Source of the DNA: Anaerolinea thermophila
GTDB taxonomy: Bacteria; Chloroflexota; Anaerolineae; Anaerolineales; Anaerolineaceae
DNA length: 64,000 bases
NCBI RefSeq assembly: GCF_020723905.1
Contig: NZ_DYHZ01000002.1
Location: 62,001-126,000 of the forward strand
Direction of reading: 5' to 3'
Shown here: positions 1 to 7,973 of the stretch, one piece after another
Numbering within the stretch: position 1 is the stretch's first letter
Layout of the letters: each line of letters starts with the position of its first letter
Notes under the pieces: generated by a model
What the model saw: only the letters and a program-made list of their open reading frames with translations
Databases searched by the model: none
What the model was told of the DNA's origin: nothing
Position numbers and translations under genes: made by a program

Positions 1-4
1 ACTC

Positions 5-907
5 ATGCCCAAAAACTTTGTGTTTTACAACCCGCAGGAACATCAGCACATCATTGCTCTGCTGGAGCAAAAGCAGCCCGCTGCACTGGTGTGCGCCACG
101 GGTAGAAACGCGGCGGTGGCGGGTGGAGTGTATCCCTTCCCGCTCATTGAAGATGGCGATTTTGACATCCCCTCGGTGTACCTGACGGCAGAAGACGGGC
201 AGGAATTGCTGTCCTGCGTGGGCACAATCGTGCAACTGGAGTCTCGTTCGGATCGCATTCCGGCGCAAGCCTATCAGGTGATTGCCCGCAGGGGAGAAAA
301 CCCTGATCAACGCATCGTAATTTCTGCCCACATCGATGCCAAAAAAGGCACACCCGGCGCCATGGATAATGCCTCCGGTGTGGTGGTTTTGCTGTTGCTG
401 GCTGAACACCTTCGGTCGTATCAGGGAGGAATTACCCTCGAACTGATCCCGTTCAATGGAGAAGATTACTATGCGGTGCCGGGGCAAATGGCGTTCCTGC
501 GACAGAATCAGGGGCGCCTTCATACCATCCGACTCAATATAAACATCGACGGGGCTGGTTATAAAGAGGGCAAAACCGCGCTGTCCTTTTTTAACCTTCC
601 CGAAGCCCTGCACGCTCATATGGTGCAAATCCTCACCCGGTATAAGGGATTGACAGAAGGCGCTCCATGGTATCAGGGGGATCACAGCATCTTTCTTCAG
701 CAGGGCATTCCTGCCGTGGCAGTCACCTCTCAGTGGTACCTGGAGAATATGGAAACTCAGGATATCACCCACACGCCAAAGGATTGTCCCGAGATTGTCG
801 ACCCCTGGAAACTGGTGGAGGTTGCCGAAGCGCTCAGTGCTTTCATCCATGGGTTGGCAGATGCACCACAGGATCGCTTTCTCCGTGATTCGTCCCCATC
901 TCTCTGA
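5..907 (+). CDS. M28-family zinc aminopeptidase, 5' end probably outside window
   Basis: Probable metallo-aminopeptidase of family M28 (PA-like N-terminal part plus peptidase domain). The metal-ligand pattern is visible: SAHIDAKKGTPGAMDNASG (His and Asp, then the bridging Asp about 11 residues later), FNGEDY for the usual Glu-Glu/Asp pair, NINIDGAG for the next Asp, and a late His in DITHTPKD. The reading frame is open to the window edge, only four bases precede the first ATG and no ribosome binding site can be seen, so the true start may lie upstream. It ends with TGA and is followed by a long non-coding stretch. Substrate cannot be told from the sequence. Family assignment is firm, start is not. 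Confidence 0.8.
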   Translation: MPKNFVFYNPQEHQHIIALLEQKQPAALVCATGRNAAVAGGVYPFPLIEDGDFDIPSVYLTAEDGQELLSCVGTIVQLESRSDRIPAQAYQVIARRGENPDQRIVISAHIDAKKGTPGAMDNASGVVVLLLLAEHLRSYQGGITLELIPFNGEDYYAVPGQMAFLRQNQGRLHTIRLNINIDGAGYKEGKTALSFFNLPEALHAHMVQILTRYKGLTEGAPWYQGDHSIFLQQGIPAVAVTSQWYLENMETQDITHTPKDCPEIVDPWKLVEVAEALSAFIHGLADAPQDRFLRDSSPSL

Positions 908-1339
908 CTGGCTTTCGCAAGCAGGTGCTTCAGTGACTGCGGTCAGGCGCACACGAAAATTTAAAAATAATAAATTATTATCAACAATTCGTCTTATGAT
1001 GGATTGAATAGACAGGTCATCATAAGGACGATGCGCCAGGCTTCCATCATAGGAGCCCTTCCCCACAACCTGGCGTGCGGTTTTTTCTTCACGCCCGAAG
1101 ACCTGCCCCTGTGCCGTAGATTAGCCCATGCGCTGTAGGAAAAATCGAGGAGCAAAGTCCGCCGGGCGTTGCAGGAGTGCGCCGATATGACCACCTCTCG
1201 CGCATGGGAGTTGCCGAAACAACTGTGGGAAACTGCCAGCAAGCCCCAGAACAATCCCGTGCATGGGTTTCCGGCGATCAAGTTCGAGTACTTCTTTCTA
1301 TTGCTGGATTCCTGCCCTGCCTTCCCGTATAATCAGGGT
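908..1339. other. Non-coding stretch with consecutive, partly exclusive hairpins
   Basis: I see no convincing gene here. An AT-rich segment is followed by a long hairpin (989-1031, TCGTCTTATGATG against CATCATAAGGACGA with one bulged G). Then CGCCAGG (1034-1040) can pair with CCTGGCG (1069-1075). The latter overlaps GGCGTG (1072-1077), which can instead pair with CACGCC (1090-1095) across a T-rich loop. Such alternative pairings resemble a leader RNA, but the downstream methyltransferase start is about 250 bases away and the folding was done by eye. A decayed mobile element is another possibility. Two ORF-track entries here (994-1281 minus, 795-1007 plus) show no recognisable protein. Confidence 0.35.
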
Positions 1340-1987
1340 ATGGACATTCCTTCAGGTTTCTGGGGCACACTCATTGCCTGCGCCCTGTACGGCGCAGTTC
1401 ATTCGGCGCTGGCTTCTCATACCGTCAAGGGATGGGCGGAGCGCCGCTTTGGCGCATGGGCACAGCGCACTTACCGCCTGTTTTTTGTCTTCATGGCTTC
1501 TCTGACCACGCTGGCACTGGCGGCGGTTCCCCTGATTCTGCCTGACCGCCCGCTGTATGTCATTCCCTTCCCGTGGGTGGTGCTGACGCTGGCTGTGCAG
1601 GCGTTTGCCGTGTGGGGACTGCTGATGGCATTGCGTCAAACCGATGCGCTTTCTTTTCTGGGATTGCGGCAGTTATCTGATCCCCAGCCTCTGCGCCGCC
1701 GCGCGCAGAGCGGAGAACTGATCACCGGCGGGTTTTACGGCATGGTGCGTCATCCGCTGTACCTGTTCTCGCTGATTCTCATCTGGCTGTTTCCCGTGGT
1801 GACCTGGAACATCCTTGCGCTGATGATCGGGATTTCGGCGTATCTTTATGTGGGCACTCTGCTGGAAGAGCGCAAATTGCTGGACGAATTTGGCGAAGCC
1901 TACGCCCGGTACCGGCGCGACACCCCGATGATTTTCCCCCGCCTGTTTCCCCGGCGTCCTAAAACGCCACGCCCAGAAGGAGAATGA
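1340..1987 (+). CDS. Membrane methyltransferase-like protein (ICMT/PEMT/NnrU type)
   Basis: Integral membrane protein of about 215 residues related to isoprenylcysteine carboxyl methyltransferase, phospholipid methyltransferase and NnrU proteins. Several hydrophobic helices are followed by the family signature GGFYGMVRHPLYL and, near the C-terminus, LLEERKLLDEFGEAYARYRRDTP, which in this family forms the S-adenosylmethionine and substrate site. The ORF track begins at 1169, but the ATG at 1340 places the first helix directly after the start and avoids a long N-terminal extension with no membrane character. Its 3' end overlaps the convergent phosphatase gene by 29 bases. The methyl acceptor (lipid or small molecule) is unknown. 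Confidence 0.7.
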   Translation: MDIPSGFWGTLIACALYGAVHSALASHTVKGWAERRFGAWAQRTYRLFFVFMASLTTLALAAVPLILPDRPLYVIPFPWVVLTLAVQAFAVWGLLMALRQTDALSFLGLRQLSDPQPLRRRAQSGELITGGFYGMVRHPLYLFSLILIWLFPVVTWNILALMIGISAYLYVGTLLEERKLLDEFGEAYARYRRDTPMIFPRLFPRRPKTPRPEGE

Positions 1988-3257
1988 GCATCTCGGTGCG
2001 GCTCAATCCGCCGTGGCGTCCCAGCAGGGAATTTTCCTTCAACCCAAAGTACCAGTAATCCCCCTCGTGGGGCAGGATGACAAAATCGCCGATGCGATCC
2101 CACAGACAGGGAGTGGGTTCGGTATTTCCCAGCCAGCCCGCCCGCACGAACTCTGCCGCGGGCAGAACCTCAAAGCGCCCATTCCAGATGCTGGTTACGG
2201 CTTCCTGAAACGCGGCTTCTTTGCCTGCGCGGACGAAGGCAAACGGCAGGCGCGCTTCACCGGAAGGTACCATGGTCAGGCAGTCCATTAATCGGGGATG
2301 GCGGCGGACCTCGAACTCCGCCCGCCGCGGGGTGGAGATGTGCCCGTGATCGGCGGCAAACAGCAGGAGGGTTTTTCCGCGGCTTTGCCGGTGAATCTGG
2401 CGGAAGAACAGGTCAAACTGCTGGGTGAACATCAGCCATTCGCGCCATGCCCGTGGATCGGCGGGGGAGAAGCGGTGCATGGCTTCATCCACTGCCCCCC
2501 AGTAGGCGTGGATGTAGCGCGGGTAGGGGGTATGACGAGCTACCAGTTGCTCCAGGGTGACGAACAAATCGCCCAGCGAACCCACCGGGAAAATTTCCGC
2601 TCCGGGGTAAAGCATTTGTGAGAGGCTTGAGCGGGCAATGGAGCGGTGCAGAAGCACCTGCACACCCACCCCCTGTTCGTTCAGGGCTCGACTGATGGTC
2701 GGGACGGGCAGGAAGGTTTCGGGGTTGAACCCCGCCAGCCGCAGGGTGGCACTGCCCTCGGTATATACCGCCGGTTGCAGGGTGATCATGTTGGTGAGGA
2801 TGCCGTATTCCTTCAGGAAAAGTTCATACCCCACCACACCGTGCGCGGCAGGGAGCGCGCCCGTCCACAGGCTGACCAGTGCGGTGGCAGTGGTGCTGGG
2901 AACCACGCTCGTCAGAGGTACGGCGAGGCTGTCGGCGGGCAACTGCGTCCAGAAACGCAAATCATCATCTCGCGAAGCGCGTTCCAGCGTGTTTTGCATC
3001 CAGTCCAGACCGATGCCGTCCACCAGAATCAGAATGACCGTGTCGAAACACTCGTTCCACTGCTGGAGATCGGGCATTGCCAGCGGGGGGCACATGGCTG
3101 GTAGAGGTTCAGCGCCCAGCCAGCGGAATATGCTGGCTGGCAGGTTGACCAGCGAGTAGCCTTCGTAGAGGGGGAAGAAGCGTTCGCTCCCGGCAGGCAA
3201 GATCTGCGTCTGCCGGCGCTCCATCTCGTTCAAGATTGCTTCTATGGCATTTTTCAT
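1959..3257 (-). CDS. Alkaline-phosphatase-superfamily phosphodiesterase/phosphatase
   Basis: Predicted metal-dependent phosphohydrolase of the nucleotide pyrophosphatase/alkaline phosphatase superfamily, about 432 residues. Seen in order: VDGIG (first metal Asp), PSTTATALVSLWTG (Thr nucleophile region), YWGAVDEAMHRF (Asp and His ligands), FAADHGH (Asp-His pair) and GRHGGLS (last His). The ATG at 3257 was chosen over the track start at 3311 because GGAGGG lies just upstream. No signal peptide is visible, so it is probably cytoplasmic. It begins 13 bases after the ABC permease gene and is likely the last gene of that operon, which suggests it acts on the imported compound or a phosphorylated derivative. 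That link is inference. Confidence 0.75.
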   Translation of the reverse strand: MKNAIEAILNEMERRQTQILPAGSERFFPLYEGYSLVNLPASIFRWLGAEPLPAMCPPLAMPDLQQWNECFDTVILILVDGIGLDWMQNTLERASRDDDLRFWTQLPADSLAVPLTSVVPSTTATALVSLWTGALPAAHGVVGYELFLKEYGILTNMITLQPAVYTEGSATLRLAGFNPETFLPVPTISRALNEQGVGVQVLLHRSIARSSLSQMLYPGAEIFPVGSLGDLFVTLEQLVARHTPYPRYIHAYWGAVDEAMHRFSPADPRAWREWLMFTQQFDLFFRQIHRQSRGKTLLLFAADHGHISTPRRAEFEVRRHPRLMDCLTMVPSGEARLPFAFVRAGKEAAFQEAVTSIWNGRFEVLPAAEFVRAGWLGNTEPTPCLWDRIGDFVILPHEGDYWYFGLKENSLLGRHGGLSRTEMLILLLGVAF

Positions 3258-3270
3258 CCACGCCCTCCTT

Positions 3271-4011
3271 TCAGCGCACCTGCCAGCGGCACAGGCGTCG
3301 CTCCAGTCCATCTACCAGAAAATACAGTCCCAGCCCCAGAAAACTCATGGCGAGAATCCCCGCATACATGGCAGGGTAATTCAGCAGGGTACTGCCCTGA
3401 AAGTAAATGTAGTATCCCAGCCCCACGCGGGTGGCAAAAAGTTCTGCCACATACAGCACCGCCACCGCCGTGCCGATGGACTGGCGTAACGCGGTGAGGA
3501 TTCCGGGCAAACTGGCGGGCAGGTACACAAAGCGGAACAGGGCGCGCCTGCCCGCCCCCAGACTGCGCACCGAAAGAATCAGTTCCGGGCGCAGGGCGGC
3601 GGCTTGATCGCGCACCAGCACCAGAATCTGGAAGAAGAGGATGAGGAAGATGACCAGAATTTTGGAGAGGTCGCCAATCCCGAAGAAGAGCAACAGCACC
3701 GGCACAAACACCACTTTGGGGATGGGGTAAAGCAGATAAATGATGGGGGTGAACAGGCGGTTGAGTCTCTGGCTTTGCCCCAGCACCAGTCCGGCGGGCG
3801 CGGCAAGCAGGATGGACAGCAGGGTGCTGGCAACCACACGCCACAGACTGGCAAGGAAGTGTATGGGCAAATCGCCGGAGAGGGTTTCCTGAATCAATGC
3901 GCCGAACACGCGCCATGGATCGGGCAAAATAGGCTGATTCACCAGCCATGCCAGCACCTGCCACAGGGCAAGCAGTGCCAGAAGAGCCAGAAGAAAATCA
4001 CGGCGTTTCAT
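3271..4011 (-). CDS. ABC importer permease (SsuC/ThiX-like)
   Basis: Inner-membrane permease of about 246 residues with six or so hydrophobic helices and the binding-protein-dependent transport signature around VRSLGAGRRALFRFVYLPAS, the EAA-loop equivalent that docks on the ATPase. It resembles the nitrate/sulfonate/taurine and HMP-type permeases. The start ATG overlaps the end of the upstream ATPase gene by four bases, which points to translational coupling. It works with the binding protein at 4847-5815 and the ATPase at 4008-4769. The overlapping track ORF 3254-3964 is a shadow in another frame. Confidence 0.85.
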   Translation of the reverse strand: MKRRDFLLALLALLALWQVLAWLVNQPILPDPWRVFGALIQETLSGDLPIHFLASLWRVVASTLLSILLAAPAGLVLGQSQRLNRLFTPIIYLLYPIPKVVFVPVLLLFFGIGDLSKILVIFLILFFQILVLVRDQAAALRPELILSVRSLGAGRRALFRFVYLPASLPGILTALRQSIGTAVAVLYVAELFATRVGLGYYIYFQGSTLLNYPAMYAGILAMSFLGLGLYFLVDGLERRLCRWQVR

Positions 4012-4769
4012 GTGCGGTTCAATGCCTCCCGCAGGAACTGACAGATTGCCTGATATTCCGGGGTGGCGCGGTAATGGGCTTCACCGGCGCCCGGATTGTC
4101 CAGCACCAGCGCCTGCGTGTTGGGCGGGTTGCCCAGCACCAGAATGCGCTTACCCACCATCGCCGCCTCTTCAATGGCATGGGTTACCAGCACCAGGGTA
4201 AGGTGCTGGTCTGCCCACAGTTCCATCACCAGCGATTGCAGTCCTTCGCGGGTGGGGGCGTCCAGTGAGGAAAACGGCTCATCCATCAGTAAAAGGTCGG
4301 GCTCCAGCGCCAGGGTGCGGGCAATGGCGGTGCGCTGACGCTGTCCGCCGGAAATTTGCGCGGGGAAATGCCCGGCAACTTCCAGCAAACCCAGGCGTTC
4401 CAGCCAGTGGGTGACATCCGTTCGGGGAACGTAGTCTTTCGGGGCATGAATGCCATCGGCGCCGTACAGGTTACGAACCCGCAAGCCCAGGGCGGCGTTT
4501 TCACGCACGGTTGCCCACGGCAACAGCCCGTAATCCTGAATGATTAAACCGGTGTGCGGACGCGGGCGGGTGAGGGGTTGTCCTTCCACCAGCACCTGTC
4601 CCTGAGTGGGGAAGAGTAAACCCGCCGCCAGCGCCAGCAGGGTGGATTTTCCGCATCCGGAAGGTCCCAGCACTGCCCAGGCATCGCCCTTTTCCACCCG
4701 CCAGTTGAAGTTCAGAAAGAGGGGCGCGCCGTGGCGGTATTGAAACGTAACCTGTCGAAATTCCAGCAT
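4008..4769 (-). CDS. ABC importer ATP-binding protein (SsuB/ThiZ-like)
   Basis: Cytoplasmic ATPase subunit of about 253 residues. Visible motifs: Walker A GPSGCGKST, Q-loop LIIQDYGLLPW, signature ISGGQRQRTAIAR, Walker B LLLMDEPFSSLD and the switch His in LVTHAIEEA. The overall pattern matches the nitrate/sulfonate/HMP importer ATPases. It lies between the binding protein and permease genes on the minus strand. A strong hairpin with a T-run precedes it (4780-4825), so it may be made at a lower level than the binding protein. Confidence 0.88.
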   Translation of the reverse strand: MLEFRQVTFQYRHGAPLFLNFNWRVEKGDAWAVLGPSGCGKSTLLALAAGLLFPTQGQVLVEGQPLTRPRPHTGLIIQDYGLLPWATVRENAALGLRVRNLYGADGIHAPKDYVPRTDVTHWLERLGLLEVAGHFPAQISGGQRQRTAIARTLALEPDLLLMDEPFSSLDAPTREGLQSLVMELWADQHLTLVLVTHAIEEAAMVGKRILVLGNPPNTQALVLDNPGAGEAHYRATPEYQAICQFLREALNRT

Positions 4770-4779
4770 TCCTTATATC

Positions 4780-4825
4780 TCAATCAAAAATGGGTTATGA
4801 GGATTGTACTCCATCATAACCCATT
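4780..4825 (-). terminator. Hairpin with T-run between binding-protein and ATPase genes
   Basis: On the minus strand AATGGGTTATGA (4814-4825 side) pairs with TCATAACCCATT (4789-4800 side), 12 base pairs around a 13-base loop, followed by TTTTTGATT. It sits inside an otherwise compact ABC operon, so partial termination would give more binding protein than ATPase and permease. The hairpin is seen directly; the effect is inferred. Confidence 0.6.
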
Positions 4826-4846
4826 CGCCAAAGTGGGCGTTGAACC

Positions 4847-5815
4847 TTACTTTTGGGGCAGGAACGAGGCGTTGATGACGTCCTGATAGGTTTGATCTGC
4901 CTTCAGGAAGCCCTTTTCTTTTGCCCAGGTGAGCGTATCCATGAACTGCTCTTCGGTGGGTACGCCCGCCGTTACAAAGGGCGGAACCACAAAAGTCTCC
5001 GCCAGCGGAGCGGGCAGGATTTTGTTCTCCACCAGCAGTTGCTTCCATTCGGCTCTGGCAGGGTCGGCATTGATAAGCGCCACGGCGTCTTCCAGCGCCA
5101 GCAGGAAGCGTTTGACGGCTTCCGGATTGTTCTTGAGCACCTCGTTGCGGAAAGTCCAGGTGCTGAACGAGTACTGTGGATAGGCGGCATCGGAGATGAT
5201 AGCAACACTGCCTTCTTTGACGGCAACACTGGCAAGCGGTTCGGGCAGGACGGCGGCATCCAGTTCGCCGCTCTTGACCAGCGCCAGGCGGGCGTCAATC
5301 TTGGGCACCGAGGTCAGTTTGACTTCCTGCGGATTCACACCTTCCGCCGTGAGCAGGCGCTCGGTGACGTACTGGATGATAGTGCCTTCGGAAATGCCCA
5401 CCGATTTTCCCTTCAAATCGGCAACCGACTTCACGCCGCTGTTGGGGTTGGCAACCAGAGTGAAAAGGGCGGCGTCTTTGGTGGCGGCGCGGGCATACCG
5501 CACGACCTGAACGCGGGCGCTTTCCTTGTTAAAGTACAGTGCAGAGAGTACTTCGTTGAGCATACCATCTGCCTGCCCTGCCGCAACCAGTTGATCGCGT
5601 TCGGGGGCAGAGCCAGCGGGGATGAACTCAACGGTCAGGTTGTACTTGCTGAACAGTCCCTGCTGTTGGGCGACCAGCACAGGCATGGTGTCCAGAATGG
5701 GCAGAGCCACCACCTTGAGGGTGGCAGGCTGGCTGGTGGGAGTTGCCTGCGGCGCACAGCCCAGCAGGCTCAGCACCACCGCCAGGATAAAAAACAACAC
5801 AAACGTCTTCTTCAC
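4847..5815 (-). CDS. NMT1/ThiY-like ABC substrate-binding lipoprotein
   Basis: Solute-binding lipoprotein of about 322 residues. The N-terminus has a hydrophobic signal and lipobox LLGCAPQ, so it is probably anchored to the outer face of the membrane by Cys20. The body follows the NMT1/THI5-like and SsuA/TauA pattern: VALPILDTMPVLVAQQQGLF, then KGKSVGISEGTI and a C-terminal domain. Such proteins bind pyrimidine thiamine precursors, sulfonates, nitrate or riboflavin; the sequence does not decide which. It is the first gene of an operon with ATPase, permease and a phosphatase. GGAGG lies just before the ATG, and a good promoter lies at 5849-5877. Confidence 0.82.
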   Translation of the reverse strand: MKKTFVLFFILAVVLSLLGCAPQATPTSQPATLKVVALPILDTMPVLVAQQQGLFSKYNLTVEFIPAGSAPERDQLVAAGQADGMLNEVLSALYFNKESARVQVVRYARAATKDAALFTLVANPNSGVKSVADLKGKSVGISEGTIIQYVTERLLTAEGVNPQEVKLTSVPKIDARLALVKSGELDAAVLPEPLASVAVKEGSVAIISDAAYPQYSFSTWTFRNEVLKNNPEAVKRFLLALEDAVALINADPARAEWKQLLVENKILPAPLAETFVVPPFVTAGVPTEEQFMDTLTWAKEKGFLKADQTYQDVINASFLPQK

Positions 5816-5848
5816 ATATCCTCCACAAAGCAGACAAATTTCGGCAGG

Positions 5849-5877
5849 ATTATACCCACTTAACAGTTACTTTACAA
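5849..5877 (-). promoter_or_regulatory. Sigma-70-type promoter of the NMT1-type ABC operon
   Basis: On the minus strand TTGTAA (5872-5877) and TATAAT (5849-5854) are 17 bases apart, some 35 bases upstream of the binding-protein ATG. The region also separates this operon from the plus-strand roadblock gene. I see no clear riboswitch between promoter and start; the leader is too short for one. Confidence 0.55.
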
Positions 5878-6002
5878 TCTTTGATAGAGGGCGAAACTGG
5901 CTGGCTGGCTTTCTTGACTCTGAAAAAAGGCTGTGTTAAAGTATCATATAAGGGCGTTAGTCCTGTCAAACCGATCCAATCCCACTTTTAAGGAGTGTTG
6001 CT

Positions 6003-6374
6003 TTGACGAAATCCCGCACCCAAATGATGGTTGATCGGCTGCGTGAGTTGCAGGCTTCGTCGCCCGATATCGAAGCCTCGGCGGTAGTCAGCGTGGATGG
6101 GCTGACGATTGCTTCTGCGCTCCCGCAAGGGGTTGAGGAAGATCGTGTCTCGGCAATGTCGGCGGCAATGCTCTCGCTGGGCGAACGCATTGCCAATGAA
6201 CTGGGGCGCGGCTCCCTCGAGCAGGTGTACATTAAGGGCGAAAAAGGCTACGTCGTCCTGATGTCGGTTGGTGAAGAAGCCGTTCTTACGGCGCTGGCAC
6301 GCGAACAGGCAAAACTGGGTTTGATCTTCCTGGATATGCGCCGAGCCGCGGAAGACCTGACCAAACTGATCTAG
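6003..6374 (+). CDS. Roadblock/LC7-domain protein
   Basis: Small cytoplasmic protein (123 residues) made of a single roadblock/LC7 domain of the MglB type. The sequence SVDGLTIASALPQGVEEDRVSAMSAAMLSLGERIANEL is typical, followed by the EQVYIKGEKGYVVLM strand pair. Such proteins usually bind and regulate small Ras-like GTPases, but no GTPase is encoded nearby. The start is an unusual TTG, supported by AAGGAG ending eight bases upstream. The stop is 16 bases before the V4R gene, so the two are probably co-transcribed. A signalling or polarity role is inference from the family. Confidence 0.8.
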   Translation: MTKSRTQMMVDRLRELQASSPDIEASAVVSVDGLTIASALPQGVEEDRVSAMSAAMLSLGERIANELGRGSLEQVYIKGEKGYVVLMSVGEEAVLTALAREQAKLGLIFLDMRRAAEDLTKLI

Positions 6375-6390
6375 GAGGGAACCCTGCCTC

Positions 6391-7023
6391 ATGGAACCCA
6401 TTCCGAAGAGTGGCTTGTACTACTCCAATAAAATGGCACGTCTGGCGCTGCTGGCGCTGGAAGAAGTCATGGGCAAGAATGGCTTGAACGCCATTCTCAA
6501 CCTGGCGAACCTTTCTCATCTCATTGATAACCTGCCTCCCGATAACCTGAACCGCGAGTTTGATTTTGCCGACTTTTCCATGCTCAACGGCGCGCTGGAA
6601 GAAATGTACGGTCCGCGCGGTGGGCGTGGGCTGGCAAAACGCGCCGGGCGGGCGGTCTTTATGGAAGGCTTGCGCAACTTTGGCGCGCTGGCAGGCGCCG
6701 GCGATCTGGCGTTCAAAATCCTGCCGCTCTCGACCAAACTGCGCATCGGCATCCCTGCCATGGCAAAAATCTTCAGCACCACCAGCGATCAACACACCAC
6801 CGTTGAGGAAAAAGAAGACCACTTCGTGTACACCATTCACAAGTGCCCGGTGTGCTACGGTCGCCACACCGAAAAACCGTGCTGTCACATTGCCACGGGC
6901 GTGATTCTGGAAGGCTTGCGCTGGGTCTCGGGTGGTCACGAGTTCAAGGTAGAAGAGGTGCGCTGTATTGCCTGCGGCGACCCGACCTGTGATTTCATTA
7001 TCTACAAAGAGCCTGAGTCCTGA
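6391..7023 (+). CDS. V4R-domain protein with Cys-rich C-terminus
   Basis: Protein of 210 residues with a V4R (4-vinyl reductase) domain in its C-terminal half. The N-terminal half resembles the helical region often found before V4R. Cysteines are concentrated at KCPVCYGR, KPCCHIATG, RCIACGDPTC, the pattern proposed to bind metal in V4R proteins. V4R domains act as small-molecule sensors. It follows the roadblock gene with GGAGGG before the ATG and precedes a response regulator, which suggests a shared sensory module. Ligand and partner are unknown. Confidence 0.75.
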   Translation: MEPIPKSGLYYSNKMARLALLALEEVMGKNGLNAILNLANLSHLIDNLPPDNLNREFDFADFSMLNGALEEMYGPRGGRGLAKRAGRAVFMEGLRNFGALAGAGDLAFKILPLSTKLRIGIPAMAKIFSTTSDQHTTVEEKEDHFVYTIHKCPVCYGRHTEKPCCHIATGVILEGLRWVSGGHEFKVEEVRCIACGDPTCDFIIYKEPES

Positions 7024-7107
7024 TTCTTCCCACCCGGGAATGTTTGTCTTTGAGCGTGGGAGGCGCCCTGGGGCTCTCCCATTCCTCTTTTGTGTGCAGG
7101 TGAGCCG

Positions 7108-7959
7108 GTGAACGAGAAAAAGTCAACCCTTTTGATTGTGGAAGATGATCTGGACATCGCCGATATGCTGAACGCGTATTTTCGCGTCCAGGGGTACGAA
7201 GTCCAGACGGTGAACTGGGGCGAGGATGGGGTGCGCGCCGCACAGAGCGGCATGCCCGATCTCATCATTCTGGACATCCGCTTGCCCGATATTGATGGCT
7301 TTGAAGTTGCCCGCCGCCTGCGCACCAACCGCCGCACCCGCGATATTCCCATTATCTTCCTCACCGAAAAGCGTGGGCGCGACGACCGCCTGAAAGGGCT
7401 GGAACTGCAAGCCGATGACTACATCACCAAGCCCTTCGACATCGCTGAACTGCGTCTGCGGGTGCGCAATGCTCTGCAGCGGGCTTCGCAGGAGACCCTC
7501 ATTAACCCCGTCACCGGGATGCCGGAAGGGAAGCCGGTGGATGAAGCCCTGGAGAGCAGTCTGCATCAACCCGATGCCGTGTTGCTGGTGGCGCAACTGA
7601 AAAATCTGGAACGATTCCGCGATGTGTACGGTTTTGTTGCCGGGGATGACCTCCTGCGCGCCGTCTCGCTGATGATGCGCGATACCGTCATCCAGATGGG
7701 CGGGGAAGAGGATTTCTTCGGACACCTGACCCCTTCTACCTTTGTCATCGTCACCCGCGAAAACCAGGTCCACGCCATCAGCGAGCGCATCCGCCGCCAG
7801 TTGGAGCAGTCGTTCGATTACTTTTACAGCGATCAGCACCGCGAGAAGGGCCTGTTTGCCGATCATCCGCTTTCCATCGAATTGCACACATTGAAACCTT
7901 CTGCCCTCCAGACCCATCTGGAGGGGTTGAAAGCGGCGCTCCAGCAGTTCTATCACTGA
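7108..7959 (+). CDS. Response regulator, REC plus degenerate GGDEF-like domain
   Basis: REC domain (residues about 1-125) with acidic pair VEDD, phospho-acceptor Asp in IILDIRLPD, Thr in FLTEK and Lys in YITKPFD. The C-terminal half follows the diguanylate cyclase layout (NPVTGMPEGKPVDEAL in place of the usual D-x-LTGLPNR start), but the GGDEF loop is replaced by GHLTPSTFVIV, so cyclase activity is not expected. The track starts at a TTG (7090); GTG at 7108 has AGGTGAG upstream and starts directly before the first REC strand, so I prefer it. Spacing to the V4R gene is 84 bases and includes a hairpin (TGGGAG/CTCCCA). It is probably a protein-interaction or ligand-binding output. Confidence 0.8.
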   Translation: MNEKKSTLLIVEDDLDIADMLNAYFRVQGYEVQTVNWGEDGVRAAQSGMPDLIILDIRLPDIDGFEVARRLRTNRRTRDIPIIFLTEKRGRDDRLKGLELQADDYITKPFDIAELRLRVRNALQRASQETLINPVTGMPEGKPVDEALESSLHQPDAVLLVAQLKNLERFRDVYGFVAGDDLLRAVSLMMRDTVIQMGGEEDFFGHLTPSTFVIVTRENQVHAISERIRRQLEQSFDYFYSDQHREKGLFADHPLSIELHTLKPSALQTHLEGLKAALQQFYH

Positions 7960-7973
7960 TCCCCGCCGGTTTT

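Noticed and set aside
994-1281. 95-codon minus-strand ORF, considered as a transposon or intron remnant
   Set aside because: I looked for group II intron domain V, RNase P and IS-end features and found none that fit well enough to name.
1100-1300. Possible RNase P RNA because of GAGGAGCAAAGTCCG
   Set aside because: The usual GAGGAAAGTCCGGGC core is not matched and the other conserved blocks are missing.
4853-5863. 336-codon plus-strand ORF
   Set aside because: It is the antisense shadow of the substrate-binding protein gene, which has lipobox, promoter and family motifs.
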